37,819 nucleotides of DNA from Burkholderiaceae bacterium. GTDB taxonomy: Bacteria; Pseudomonadota; Gammaproteobacteria; Burkholderiales; Burkholderiaceae_E. The notes beneath the pieces are model-generated. The model was not told the DNA's origin and made no database searches. It worked only from the letters and a program-made list of their open reading frames with translations. The stretch spans positions 1-37,819 of the forward strand of contig OMIE01000039.1 of the NCBI GenBank assembly GCA_900299025.1. Reading direction: 5' to 3'. The position numbers were made by a program, and so were the translations under genes. Each line of letters opens with the position of its first letter. Position 1 is the first letter of the stretch. Below, piece after piece: positions 30,218 to 37,819 of the stretch.

Positions 30218-33200
30218 CTAAGCAGCCTGGGCAAACTCAGCCGCCGCCTCGAGGTCAACGGCAACCAGTCGTGAAACGCCACGTTCTTGCATGGTAACGC
30301 CTACGAGTTGCTGAGCGAGTTCCATCGCTACCTTGTTATGGGTAATAAACAAAAACTGTGTGTGATCCGACATTGAACGGACCATATCGCAATAGCGCTC
30401 GGTATTAGCATCGTCAAGCGGCGCATCAACCTCATCAAGCAAGCAAAATGGTGCCGGGTTAAGTTGAAAAATCGAAAACACAAGCGCAATCGCTGTCAGT
30501 GCCTTCTCGCCGCCCGAAAGTAGGTGAATCGAACTATTACGTTTTCCAGGCGGATGGGCCATAACTTGGATGCCAGCGTCCAAAATCTCCTCGCCGGTCA
30601 GCAATAACTTTGCATCGCCTCCACCAAAAAGTTTGGGGAAAAAACTACCGAAGTTTTGATTCACTTGGTCGTAAGTCTGCTTGAGCAGATCACGGGTTTC
30701 ACGATCAATTTTCTGAATCGCATCTTCGAGCGTTTGCATCGCTTCAGTCAGGTCTGCACATTGAGCGCGCAAAAATCCCTGGCGCTCCTGCGCATGCGAC
30801 AGCTCTTCAAGGGCTGCGAGATTGACAGGTCCCATCGCCTCGATTGCCTGCGTCAGTCGCTGCAACTCAGCCTGAAGCGCAGAGGCCTTCATCAGCACTT
30901 GCTCTTCGCTTGCTCGCTTCGTAAGTGCTGCCTCGTCAACCTGCGCATCTTCAAGCATTTGCTCAAATTGCTCGGCCGTTGTCTTGGCAGCCTGTTCATC
31001 AAGCGCAGAACTCGATAATGCATCGCGCAAAGGCTGAATCGCCCGCTCGGTTGACATGCGCTGTTCTTCAAGGGCTCGCACCTGCTGATTCGTACCCTCA
31101 TGATGTTCGCGCGAGCTAGTCAGTGCTGCTTCGGCCTCAACCCGCATCGAAAGCGCCTGCTGCAATTGCTCGCGCGCCTGATCATCGCGCAAGCTCGCTA
31201 AGCGTTCACGAAGCGCATCTTGCTGCGAGACGAGCATGCCAATCGATTCCTTCAGTGAATCACGACGTTGCTTGGCATTGCCAAGCCTCTCAGTGACGCT
31301 CTTTAAATCATAGCGATAAGCATCAAGCTGCCGCTCTGCTTCTCTAAACGCTTCGCGCCATTTCGCGAGCAATTGCTGCGCCTCACTACTTGAGTCCTGA
31401 GCCACACGCAAGCCTTCTTCATACCCGCGCCAGTCCTGCTCAAGCTTATCGATCTGATCGGAGGCCTGCACATCGATCTGCTTTTGCCGATGAACCTCCT
31501 GTTCGATATCTTGAATCTCCTTGCCCAGTCGTGCCGCTTCGGCCTCACTTTGGCGTTGAGCTTGGTTCATCCGGTCCGTTTCGATCCGGATTTGTGAAAG
31601 CGCCCGCGTGGCCTGCAAATGCGCTTGTCTTGACTGTGCCAACTGCTGCGACAAATCCTGTGCCACCCGCTCTGCGGCTGCAGCATCTTGTTTTGCCTGC
31701 TCAAGCACGAGGTGCTGGGCACGCAGATCTTTTTGCAAATCCTCGGTTTCGCGCTTTCTTGCCAGTCTTCCCTCATGGGCTTGATCGGCCGCGTGAAAAG
31801 CAAGACTATCGCGCTCAAGGCAATGGCCTTGGGGCGTGAACAGGCGCTGACCAGCCGCTAATTGCGCTTGAAGCTTCAGGGCTTGGGCTAAGTTCTCGGC
31901 GAGGAAAGCACCATCAAGCCAACGATCAAGCAGCATGGATCGCTGCTCATCAGCGCTGTGAACGACTTCGCGCATACGCCTTAAACCCGCAAAACCGTTA
32001 TGTGCCTCAAGCGGCGTCCGCTTTGGACTTGTCACTTCTTCCTGTCGGGCTAGCAAAGACTCCCTGAAAAAGACTTGCTTATTGGGCGGCGCCTCGGTTG
32101 ACAGCGCTTCGAATCCGTCCATCGAAGTTACGGCGATTGCTTCGAGCCTTTCACGTAAGGCAGCCTCGATCGCCGCATCCCAACCAGCCTCGACCCGAAC
32201 CCCCTGCCAGAATCGCTGACTTTCAAGCCAACCCTTCGCCTGCAACCAGGGGCGCATCTTTGACTGATCACTCAGTCTAGCCTCAAGCTGAATGAGGGCC
32301 TGAAGCTTGGCCTCAAGCTCGGCATGCCTTGACTGTGCAAGCCTCAGCGCTTCCTGAGCAGGAGCACGTGCTGCTTGTGCATCACTCGAACGCGCCTCAA
32401 GACTCGCCTCTTGCTCACCGCTTTGCAACTCATCGCGCTCGGCCGCCTGAAGTTTGAGGCCCTGGTGCCGCAGAACTTCGGCATCGACAGGCTTTAAACG
32501 CTCGAGTGCCTGCCGACTACGGTCTAGGCGTTGATGTAACTGCCGCAGTTGGTCTTGTGCGGATTGCCGCCGAATCTGGGCGGCATCGCGTTCACGACGA
32601 CATTGGTCGAGCCTTGCACGTGTGCTTTCAAGGCCTTGCTGTGCCCTGGCAATGTCCGACTCGAGTGGCTGCTGTTGCAACGCAAGCTGCCGAACTTGCT
32701 CTGATTGATCTTGGACAGAGACGCTGAGTGCGTCGAGCCGTTGTGCGCTATCGCCGATTAACTGCTCTGCCTGCTCATGCTCCATACTTTGACGTTGCTG
32801 CTGCAGCGTCAATGACTCAAGCTGCCCTTGAGCTTGGCGTTTCGACTCATCGATAAAGCGAATTTCTGACTCAATCTTCGCAACTTCACCGTTGCGTTGA
32901 TAGTAGCTAGCTTGGGCCGCGTGAAGTGCATCGGCCGCACGACTTGATGCCTCTCTTGCCGCTTCCAGTGCTGATTCAATCGCCCGAAGTGAAGCAAGCT
33001 CAGCATCAAGTTTCACCTCAAGGCTTCGGTGACGTTCGGCTGCACGTTGTTGCTGCTCCTTAGCGTCGTTGCGCCTCGCCAGCCACAGTAAGCCCTGAGA
33101 GCGCAGTCGATCGGCATCGAGCGCACGAAATCGCTCGGCCTGCTTCGCCTGCACGTCAAGTCGCGTAATATTTGACTCAAGTTCGCGCAAGATATCTTCG

Positions 33201-33781
33201 ACTCTGGTGAGATTTTCGCGGGTATCACCAAGCCTGTTCTCGGTCTCCCGCCGACGCTCTTTGTAGCGTGATATGCCCGCAGCCTCTTCAAGAAAGATGC
33301 GCAACTCCTCGGGCTTCGACTCGATAATCCGCGAGATGGTGCCTTGTCCGATAATGGCATAAGCCCTCGGACCCAGGCCTGTGCCCAAAAATAGATCGTG
33401 AACATCTCGGCGTCTGACGGTTTGCTGATTGATCGAATAAATCGACTGGCCGTCGCGTGTTAGCACGCGTTTGACCGCCACTTCAGCATAGATCCCCCAG
33501 GAACCACCAATCCGACCCATGCTGTTGTCGAAGACCAGCTCAACCGAGGCTCGCGCGGCGGGTTTACGATCTGATGAGCCACTAAAAATCACATCTTGCA
33601 TCGATTCGCCGCGCAGCTCGTTGGCGCGCGACTCACCGAGTACCCAGCGCACAGCATCCATAATGTTGGATTTACCGCATCCGTTTGGCCCAACAACGCC
33701 AATCAACTGCCCAGGCACATCAAGCACTGTGGGGTCAACAAAGGACTTAAAGCCTGAGAGCTTGATTTGCTTCAGTCGCAC
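30218..33781 (-). CDS. smc: Chromosome segregation ATPase SMC
   Basis: SMC, with ScpAB, loads at the origin and aligns the chromosome arms. The 1187 residues show the N-terminal ABC head with Walker A (GPNGCGKSN, 31-39), a first coiled coil (about 165-500), a hinge near 510-660, a returning coiled coil, and a C-terminal head with the signature LSGGEKALTAIAL and Walker B FCLLDEVDAPLDDAN. Start is a GTG (MRLKQIKLSGFKSFVD); GGAG lies about ten bases ahead. Presence of SMC rather than MukB fits a betaproteobacterium. zipA follows after 13 bases. It is divergent from the queF group, and I see no good minus-strand promoter in the 157-base gap. Confidence 0.97.
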   Translation of the reverse strand: MRLKQIKLSGFKSFVDPTVLDVPGQLIGVVGPNGCGKSNIMDAVRWVLGESRANELRGESMQDVIFSGSSDRKPAARASVELVFDNSMGRIGGSWGIYAEVAVKRVLTRDGQSIYSINQQTVRRRDVHDLFLGTGLGPRAYAIIGQGTISRIIESKPEELRIFLEEAAGISRYKERRRETENRLGDTRENLTRVEDILRELESNITRLDVQAKQAERFRALDADRLRSQGLLWLARRNDAKEQQQRAAERHRSLEVKLDAELASLRAIESALEAAREASSRAADALHAAQASYYQRNGEVAKIESEIRFIDESKRQAQGQLESLTLQQQRQSMEHEQAEQLIGDSAQRLDALSVSVQDQSEQVRQLALQQQPLESDIARAQQGLESTRARLDQCRRERDAAQIRRQSAQDQLRQLHQRLDRSRQALERLKPVDAEVLRHQGLKLQAAERDELQSGEQEASLEARSSDAQAARAPAQEALRLAQSRHAELEAKLQALIQLEARLSDQSKMRPWLQAKGWLESQRFWQGVRVEAGWDAAIEAALRERLEAIAVTSMDGFEALSTEAPPNKQVFFRESLLARQEEVTSPKRTPLEAHNGFAGLRRMREVVHSADEQRSMLLDRWLDGAFLAENLAQALKLQAQLAAGQRLFTPQGHCLERDSLAFHAADQAHEGRLARKRETEDLQKDLRAQHLVLEQAKQDAAAAERVAQDLSQQLAQSRQAHLQATRALSQIRIETDRMNQAQRQSEAEAARLGKEIQDIEQEVHRQKQIDVQASDQIDKLEQDWRGYEEGLRVAQDSSSEAQQLLAKWREAFREAERQLDAYRYDLKSVTERLGNAKQRRDSLKESIGMLVSQQDALRERLASLRDDQAREQLQQALSMRVEAEAALTSSREHHEGTNQQVRALEEQRMSTERAIQPLRDALSSSALDEQAAKTTAEQFEQMLEDAQVDEAALTKRASEEQVLMKASALQAELQRLTQAIEAMGPVNLAALEELSHAQERQGFLRAQCADLTEAMQTLEDAIQKIDRETRDLLKQTYDQVNQNFGSFFPKLFGGGDAKLLLTGEEILDAGIQVMAHPPGKRNSSIHLLSGGEKALTAIALVFSIFQLNPAPFCLLDEVDAPLDDANTERYCDMVRSMSDHTQFLFITHNKVAMELAQQLVGVTMQERGVSRLVAVDLEAAAEFAQAA

Positions 33782-33816
33782 GACAGACGGTCTCCGGGCG
33801 GGGTCAACGGGAAACC

Positions 33817-33822
33817 TATAAT
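33817..33822 (+). promoter_or_regulatory. -10 element upstream of queF
   Basis: A perfect TATAAT lies eight bases before the ATG at 33831. A start of transcription at 33829-33830 would make that ATG the first codon of a leaderless mRNA. No convincing -35 is seen at 16-18 bases. Confidence 0.45.
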
Positions 33823-33830
33823 CGTACTCT

Positions 33831-33929
33831 ATGACTCAAGCGCTTCTTCGATACCTAGGCCCGGCGATGAACATTCGACCACTCAATGCCGCCTGCTTTG
33901 ATGGCCCTCTCTTACGACCACCCTATTAG
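33831..33929 (+). CDS. Possible 32-codon leaderless upstream frame of queF
   Basis: ATG at 33831 opens 32 codons (MTQALLRYLGPAMNIRPL and on to a Pro-rich end) closed by TAG at 33927. It is in the same phase as queF, whose ATG is nine bases after the TAG, so stop-codon read-through would fuse it to QueF. It has no ribosome site but begins where transcription from the TATAAT would begin. I recognise no family. It may be a leader peptide, a remnant of a longer QueF, or chance. Confidence 0.3.
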   Translation: MTQALLRYLGPAMNIRPLNAACFDGPLLRPPY

Positions 33930-33938
33930 ACGATCAAC

Positions 33939-34370
33939 ATGAGTAGCAGCAGACCTTCAACAAAACTCGACCGATTTCCAAACCCTCAAAAGGCGCGGGA
34001 CTACCTGATCCATATGGAGATTCCGGAATTCACATGCCTTTGCCCTTTAACGGGTCAGCCCGATTTTGCTGTCTTTGAGCTCGACTACATTCCCAACGAT
34101 TGGTGTGTGGAACTGAAAGCGCTGAAAATGTATATGTGGTCCTATCGTGATCAGGGTGCGTTTCATGAAGCGGTAACGAACCAGATTCTCGACGCCCTTG
34201 TGGAACTGCTCGCACCTCGCTACATGCGATTGACCTCGCGTTGGTATGTTCGAGGCGGTATATACACCACGGTCGCCGCCGAGCATCGAAAGCGGGGTTG
34301 GAAGGCTCCGGTTCCCGTTGATTTAGGTACGCAGAGGTCTGAGCCGGTTCGCCCCTTTTCACAGCGATAA
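33939..34370 (+). CDS. queF: NADPH-dependent 7-cyano-7-deazaguanine reductase
   Basis: QueF reduces preQ0 to preQ1 in queuosine synthesis for tRNA wobble bases. This is the short, single-domain (YkvM-type) form: 143 residues, with Cys35 in [13 protein letters not shown] forming the thioimide, Asp42 as acid, and the QueF motif [20 protein letters not shown] (58-77) for NADPH binding. T-fold strands follow ([10 protein letters not shown]). No other queuosine gene is in the window. I looked for a preQ1 riboswitch upstream and did not see one; instead there is a short in-phase frame. The ribosome site is weak. Confidence 0.95.
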   Translation: MSSSRPSTKLDRFPNPQKARDYLIHMEIPEFTCLCPLTGQPDFAVFELDYIPNDWCVELKALKMYMWSYRDQGAFHEAVTNQILDALVELLAPRYMRLTSRWYVRGGIYTTVAAEHRKRGWKAPVPVDLGTQRSEPVRPFSQR

Positions 34371-34479
34371 TGGGTCATCGATCACCTCGATTCAGGGGAG
34401 AACGCGGCCGCACAAAACGCTACAAAGCGAAGCAAACCAATGATTTCTTTAAACGCCCACCCAATTAGTCAGGAATGAC

Positions 34480-35301
34480 ATGAACCAACTTCAAACGCTT
34501 ATTGAACAGGCCTGGGAAGACCGGGCCGGTATCAACCCTCGTGATGCCAGTAAAGACTTGCGCCAGGCGGTTCAAGAGGTACTTGAACAGCTTGACGCTG
34601 GCACATTGCGTGTTGCCGAGAAAACCGATGGGCAGTGGCAGGTCCATCAATGGATTAAGAAGGCTGTCCTGCTCTCGTTTCGACTGGAAGACAACCAAAT
34701 CATGCCCTCGGGTCCTATGCAGTTTTACGACAAAGTTCCTACCAAGTTTGTGGACTACGATGCGGCGCGATTTGCTCAGGGTGGCTTTCGAGTCGTGCCC
34801 CCTGCCGTGGCTCGCCGCGGGAGTTTCATTGCCAAAAATGTGGTCCTGATGCCTTCGTTTGTCAACATTGGTGCTTATGTCGATGAAGGCACCATGGTCG
34901 ACACGTGGGCAACGGTCGGGTCTTGTGCCCAAATCGGGAAGCATGTTCATTTGTCCGGGGGCGTTGGCATTGGTGGTGTGCTTGAACCCTTGCAGGCCAA
35001 TCCAACCATCATCGAAGATAATTGCTTCATCGGCGCTCGATCCGAAGTCGTTGAAGGGGTTGTCGTTGAAGCAAACTCGGTACTCTCGATGGGCGTCTTC
35101 ATTGGACAAAGCACAAAGATTTTTGATCGGACCACCGGGCAAGTACTTTACGGTCGCGTACCCTCGGGTTCGGTTGTTGTGCCAGGAACCCTCCCCTCAT
35201 CAGACGGCAGTTGCGCACTTTATGCGGCCATTATCGTGAAAAGGGTTGATGCACAAACCCGTGCAAAAACAGCGATTAATGAGCTCTTACGCGGCGACTA
35301 G
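34480..35301 (+). CDS. dapD: Tetrahydrodipicolinate N-succinyltransferase
   Basis: DapD succinylates tetrahydrodipicolinate on the way to meso-diaminopimelate and lysine. The 273 residues start with a helical domain, then [11 protein letters not shown] and YDKVPTKF, then a left-handed beta-helix with [40 protein letters not shown], and [13 protein letters not shown], and a C-terminal AAIIVKRVD strand. AGGA is five bases before the ATG. In related genomes dapE commonly follows; here prmB comes directly after 35 bases. The 109 bases upstream show no clear promoter. Confidence 0.97.
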   Translation: MNQLQTLIEQAWEDRAGINPRDASKDLRQAVQEVLEQLDAGTLRVAEKTDGQWQVHQWIKKAVLLSFRLEDNQIMPSGPMQFYDKVPTKFVDYDAARFAQGGFRVVPPAVARRGSFIAKNVVLMPSFVNIGAYVDEGTMVDTWATVGSCAQIGKHVHLSGGVGIGGVLEPLQANPTIIEDNCFIGARSEVVEGVVVEANSVLSMGVFIGQSTKIFDRTTGQVLYGRVPSGSVVVPGTLPSSDGSCALYAAIIVKRVDAQTRAKTAINELLRGD

Positions 35302-35336
35302 ATTGGAGCGGGTGAACTTGGGTTTGGAGCTGGTGC

Positions 35337-36254
35337 TTGCAGCGTAAAAATCAACAACGACTCAAATGGCTTTGCCACGCCGATCGCCGTTTGATCGACG
35401 GGATGAGGGTTGTCGTTTCGATCTTTGAGTCAGAGCACTTAAGTTTCGGGCAGGGCACCGCTGATGCCTTTGAAGATGCAGCCTGGCTCTTGCTGTGGTC
35501 GCTTGATTTGCCACGCGACCGCCTTGATGATTTTCGAGACAGCATCGTGCCCGCTTCGGAATGGCGGGCCATTTCGCACTTGATCAGAAAGCGGGTCGAC
35601 CAGCGGACTCCCGTGTCCTATCTAACAGGGGAGGCATGGCTTGCCGGTTTGCGCTTTCGCTCGGATCAGCGGGCCTTGATCCCAAGATCGCTACTGGTTG
35701 AAGCACTTTCGTTTTGCATCGACGAAGGATTAATCACGCAAGCGTCCCGCATGTTGGATCTTTGCACAGGCTCGGGCAGCATCCTGATCCACGCCGGGCA
35801 TCGTTTTCCCGATGCGGCGCTTTTCGGCTCGGACTTGAGTGCACAGGCTCTTGAGCTTGCCCGGGTGAATCTGAAGGAGCATGGCTTGAGCGGTCGTACC
35901 ACCCTCAAGCAAGGGTCAGTCCTCGAGCCTTGGGATGAAGACTGCTTCGATCTGATCCTTTGCAATCCGCCCTATGTCAATCAGGGATCGATGCGAGCGC
36001 TTCCCGCCGAGTTTTTGGCAGAGCCAGCCAATGCGCTCGATGGTGGTTTGGATGGTATGGATTTTTGTCGATCATTCCTTAGCGAGGCACAAGCCAAGCT
36101 CAGCGATGAGGGACAGATACTGTTGGAAATCGGGCACGAAGCTGCTCATTTCGACGCTGCATTCCCAGCGCTTGAAAAGACCTGGATCCCAGTACAAGCA
36201 GGTGAATCGATGGTGGCGCTCATCACAGGTAAGGCCTTAATGCGCCTCGGATAA
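35337..36254 (+). CDS. prmB: Ribosomal protein L3 glutamine methyltransferase
   Basis: PrmB methylates a Gln of ribosomal protein L3. It has the HemK-like layout: an N-terminal helical bundle (including ISHLIRKRVDQRTPVSYLTG, 79-98) that binds the substrate, the RALIPRS motif (112-118), the SAM site LDLCTGSGSI (140-149), and NPPYVN at 210-215 that holds the Gln amide. The frame stops at 35313, so the start is the TTG at 35337, supported by GGAG seven bases ahead, or the ATG at 35403. Alignment to the E. coli N-terminus needs residues before that ATG, so I prefer the TTG (305 residues). A 12-base sequence (TTGGAGCNGGTG) occurs twice just before the start. Confidence 0.93.
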   Translation: MQRKNQQRLKWLCHADRRLIDGMRVVVSIFESEHLSFGQGTADAFEDAAWLLLWSLDLPRDRLDDFRDSIVPASEWRAISHLIRKRVDQRTPVSYLTGEAWLAGLRFRSDQRALIPRSLLVEALSFCIDEGLITQASRMLDLCTGSGSILIHAGHRFPDAALFGSDLSAQALELARVNLKEHGLSGRTTLKQGSVLEPWDEDCFDLILCNPPYVNQGSMRALPAEFLAEPANALDGGLDGMDFCRSFLSEAQAKLSDEGQILLEIGHEAAHFDAAFPALEKTWIPVQAGESMVALITGKALMRLG

Positions 36255-36274
36255 ACCGGGATGCAAGACCTGGC

Positions 36275-37819
36275 ATGATCCGAATTAAGCATCTGGGTTT
36301 ATCGCGCGGCAGCAAGCAAATTCTTCGCGACGCAAACCTTGACTTACCGATGCAAGGCTGCATCGGCTTAGTTGGGGCGAATGGCTGTGGCAAATCAAGT
36401 CTTTTAGCCGCCTTACAGGGCGAACTCTTACCCGACGAAGGCAGCATTGACATGCCAACGATGCGCGTGGTTGCGCTTGAGCAATCATTACCGCAGTCGA
36501 CCTTGCCGGCGTGGCAATGGCTTCTCGAGCAGGATCTCGCACTCAGTCGAAGCGTTCGAGCGCAAGCGCTCGCCATGGCGGCCGATGATGCCCAGGCGAT
36601 TGCGCTTGCCAATGAAGCCTGGGTCGAAGCCGGAGGGCCCGATGCCCAAGCCAGAGTCATGAGGCTTTTGCACGGACTGGGATTTTCCGCATCACAATCC
36701 GAGCAGGCCGTGCAACGTCTCTCGGGAGGCTGGCGGATGCGCCTTAATCTCGCCAGGGCACTTTTTGTGCCTTCAGATTTACTGCTGCTCGATGAGCCGA
36801 GCAATCACCTTGATTTGGATGCGGTGCTGTGGCTGGAACGATGGCTGAAACGCTACGAGGGACTATGCCTCATCGTTTCTCATGATCGCGACTTTCTAGA
36901 CGCCTGTGTCCAAAGCACCGTTCATGTTCACGATACCCAGCTTCGTAGCTATCGAGGGGGGTATAGCGCCATGGAAAGGGCACGCGCTGAGCAGCATCAG
37001 CAAGCCGAGCGTGTGCGCAACAAGCAGGATGAACAACGCGAACATCTCGAGCGATTCATTCAACGCTTCAGGGCTCAGGCGACCAAGGCGCGCCAGGTGC
37101 AAAGCCGAATCAAGATGCTCGAGTCAATGCAGGCGGCGCCGCGTGTTGATACATCGGTACAGCTTGATTTACCGCTCGACGAAGCGCAAGACTGCCCGGA
37201 TCCCATCATCAGTGGTGAAAACTTAAGCATTGGCTATGCACCAGTGGTACTTTGCCGAGTCAGGCGATTCACCTTGGGGCGCGGCGATCGAATCGGTCTA
37301 CTGGGTGCCAATGGCGCTGGCAAATCAACATGGGTGAAGCATGTCGTTGGCGAGATGCAAGCCATTGAAGGGCGGCTATCAAGAGCAAAGCATGCACGGA
37401 TCGGCTATTTTTCTCAAAGTGCAGTCGAGGAGCTAAGGCCCGACGACAACGCCCTTGAACACTTGCGGCGTCTTGCGCCGAGCTATGCCGAGCAAGCCTT
37501 AAGAGACTGGCTCGGTCGATTTGCCATCCGAGGTGATGAGGCCTTACGACCCATTGCACCGATGTCGGGTGGGGAACGCGCACGCATTGCCTTGGCAGCG
37601 CTTTTTATTCACAAGCCTCAAGCACTCATCCTCGATGAGCCTACCAACCACCTTGACGCAATAACCCGAGATGCGCTTGCCCAAGCCTTGGCAGGCTTTC
37701 AAGGCGCGCTCTTATTGGTTTCGCACGATCGCTACTTGCTGCGTGCCTGTGTTGATAGTCTTTGGATTCTTCGCGATCAGCAGCTTGAAGCTTTCGATGG
37801 TGATCTGAGCGATTACGAG
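36275..37819 (+). CDS. ABC-F family ATPase, YheS-like (partial)
   Basis: The frame runs from ATG 36275 to the right edge (515 codons, C-terminus missing). It has two ATP-binding cassettes in one chain and no membrane part: Walker A GANGCGKSS (34-42), signature LSGGWRMRLNLARAL, Walker B LLLLDEPSNHLD, then the ABC-F linker rich in Gln/Arg (about residues 230-290, including RFRAQATKARQVQSRIKML), second Walker A GANGAGKST (344-352), MSGGERARIALAAL and LILDEPTNHLD. ABC-F proteins act on the ribosome, not in transport. The linker and the QRLSGGWRMRLNLA and FDGDLSDYE segments are closest to E. coli YheS. It begins 20 bases after prmB. Confidence 0.93.
   Translation, partial: MIRIKHLGLSRGSKQILRDANLDLPMQGCIGLVGANGCGKSSLLAALQGELLPDEGSIDMPTMRVVALEQSLPQSTLPAWQWLLEQDLALSRSVRAQALAMAADDAQAIALANEAWVEAGGPDAQARVMRLLHGLGFSASQSEQAVQRLSGGWRMRLNLARALFVPSDLLLLDEPSNHLDLDAVLWLERWLKRYEGLCLIVSHDRDFLDACVQSTVHVHDTQLRSYRGGYSAMERARAEQHQQAERVRNKQDEQREHLERFIQRFRAQATKARQVQSRIKMLESMQAAPRVDTSVQLDLPLDEAQDCPDPIISGENLSIGYAPVVLCRVRRFTLGRGDRIGLLGANGAGKSTWVKHVVGEMQAIEGRLSRAKHARIGYFSQSAVEELRPDDNALEHLRRLAPSYAEQALRDWLGRFAIRGDEALRPIAPMSGGERARIALAALFIHKPQALILDEPTNHLDAITRDALAQALAGFQGALLLVSHDRYLLRACVDSLWILRDQQLEAFDGDLSDYE

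Noticed and set aside
33782-33938. preQ1 riboswitch upstream of queF
   Set aside because: I could not find the short hairpin plus A-rich tail of a class I element, nor a class II layout; a model search would be decisive.
34465-35142. Long open frame on the minus strand opposite dapD
   Set aside because: dapD on the plus strand is complete with conserved motifs; the reverse frame is a shadow with no recognisable domain.
36223-36804. Minus-strand frame of 193 codons opposite the ABC-F gene
   Set aside because: Low-complexity Ser/Arg/Ala composition and overlap with an unmistakable ABC cassette on the plus strand.

Overview
The window is a stretch of core chromosome from a betaproteobacterium, most likely Burkholderiales. 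The gene order (rpsB-tsf-pyrH-frr-uppS-cdsA-dxr-rseP-bamA-skp-lpxD-fabZ-lpxA-lpxB-rnhB, then ppsA/ppsR, smpB, ratA-rnfH, guaB-guaA) and the smc-zipA-ligA and dapD-prmB blocks fit that group, as do the protein sequences. Base composition is moderate, lower than in many Burkholderiales. I see no transposase, integrase, phage gene, CRISPR array, tRNA or rRNA, and almost no non-coding space: the longest gap is about 210 bases.

Layout: 1-2811 (-) holds the start of guaA, guaB, rnfH and ratA (GMP synthesis and a COQ10/START-type protein with its conserved partner). smpB (+) is divergent from ratA. ppsA (-) and its regulator ppsR (+) are divergent. From 6742 to 22109 a tightly packed minus-strand run, transcribed from rpsB towards the 23S-type methyltransferase, carries translation factors (rpsB, tsf, frr), UMP kinase, isoprenoid and phospholipid enzymes (uppS, cdsA, dxr), outer-membrane assembly (rseP, bamA, skp) and lipid A synthesis (lpxD, fabZ, lpxA, lpxB). 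Many neighbours overlap by 1-11 bases, which suggests translational coupling. map and glnD (+) are divergent from rpsB. A second minus-strand group, smc-zipA-ligA-mtnP (25686-33781), covers chromosome and cell-division functions plus a purine salvage enzyme. From 33831 to the right edge the plus strand carries queF, dapD, prmB and a YheS-like ABC-F ATPase cut by the window end.

I did not find a new multi-gene system; every large gene belongs to a known family. What stands out is small-scale: two unrelated tandem repeats at the two ends of rnfH (one grown across the ratA/rnfH overlap and translated into four degenerate 10-residue repeats); a nested four-stem RNA in the rpsB leader next to a palindromic, possibly bidirectional -10 element; an 11-codon reading frame with a near-perfect Shine-Dalgarno between ligA and mtnP; a 32-codon, apparently leaderless frame in phase with queF; and terminator-like hairpins inside the rpsB-tsf-pyrH operon. 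These were found by eye, with no folding, alignment or database search.
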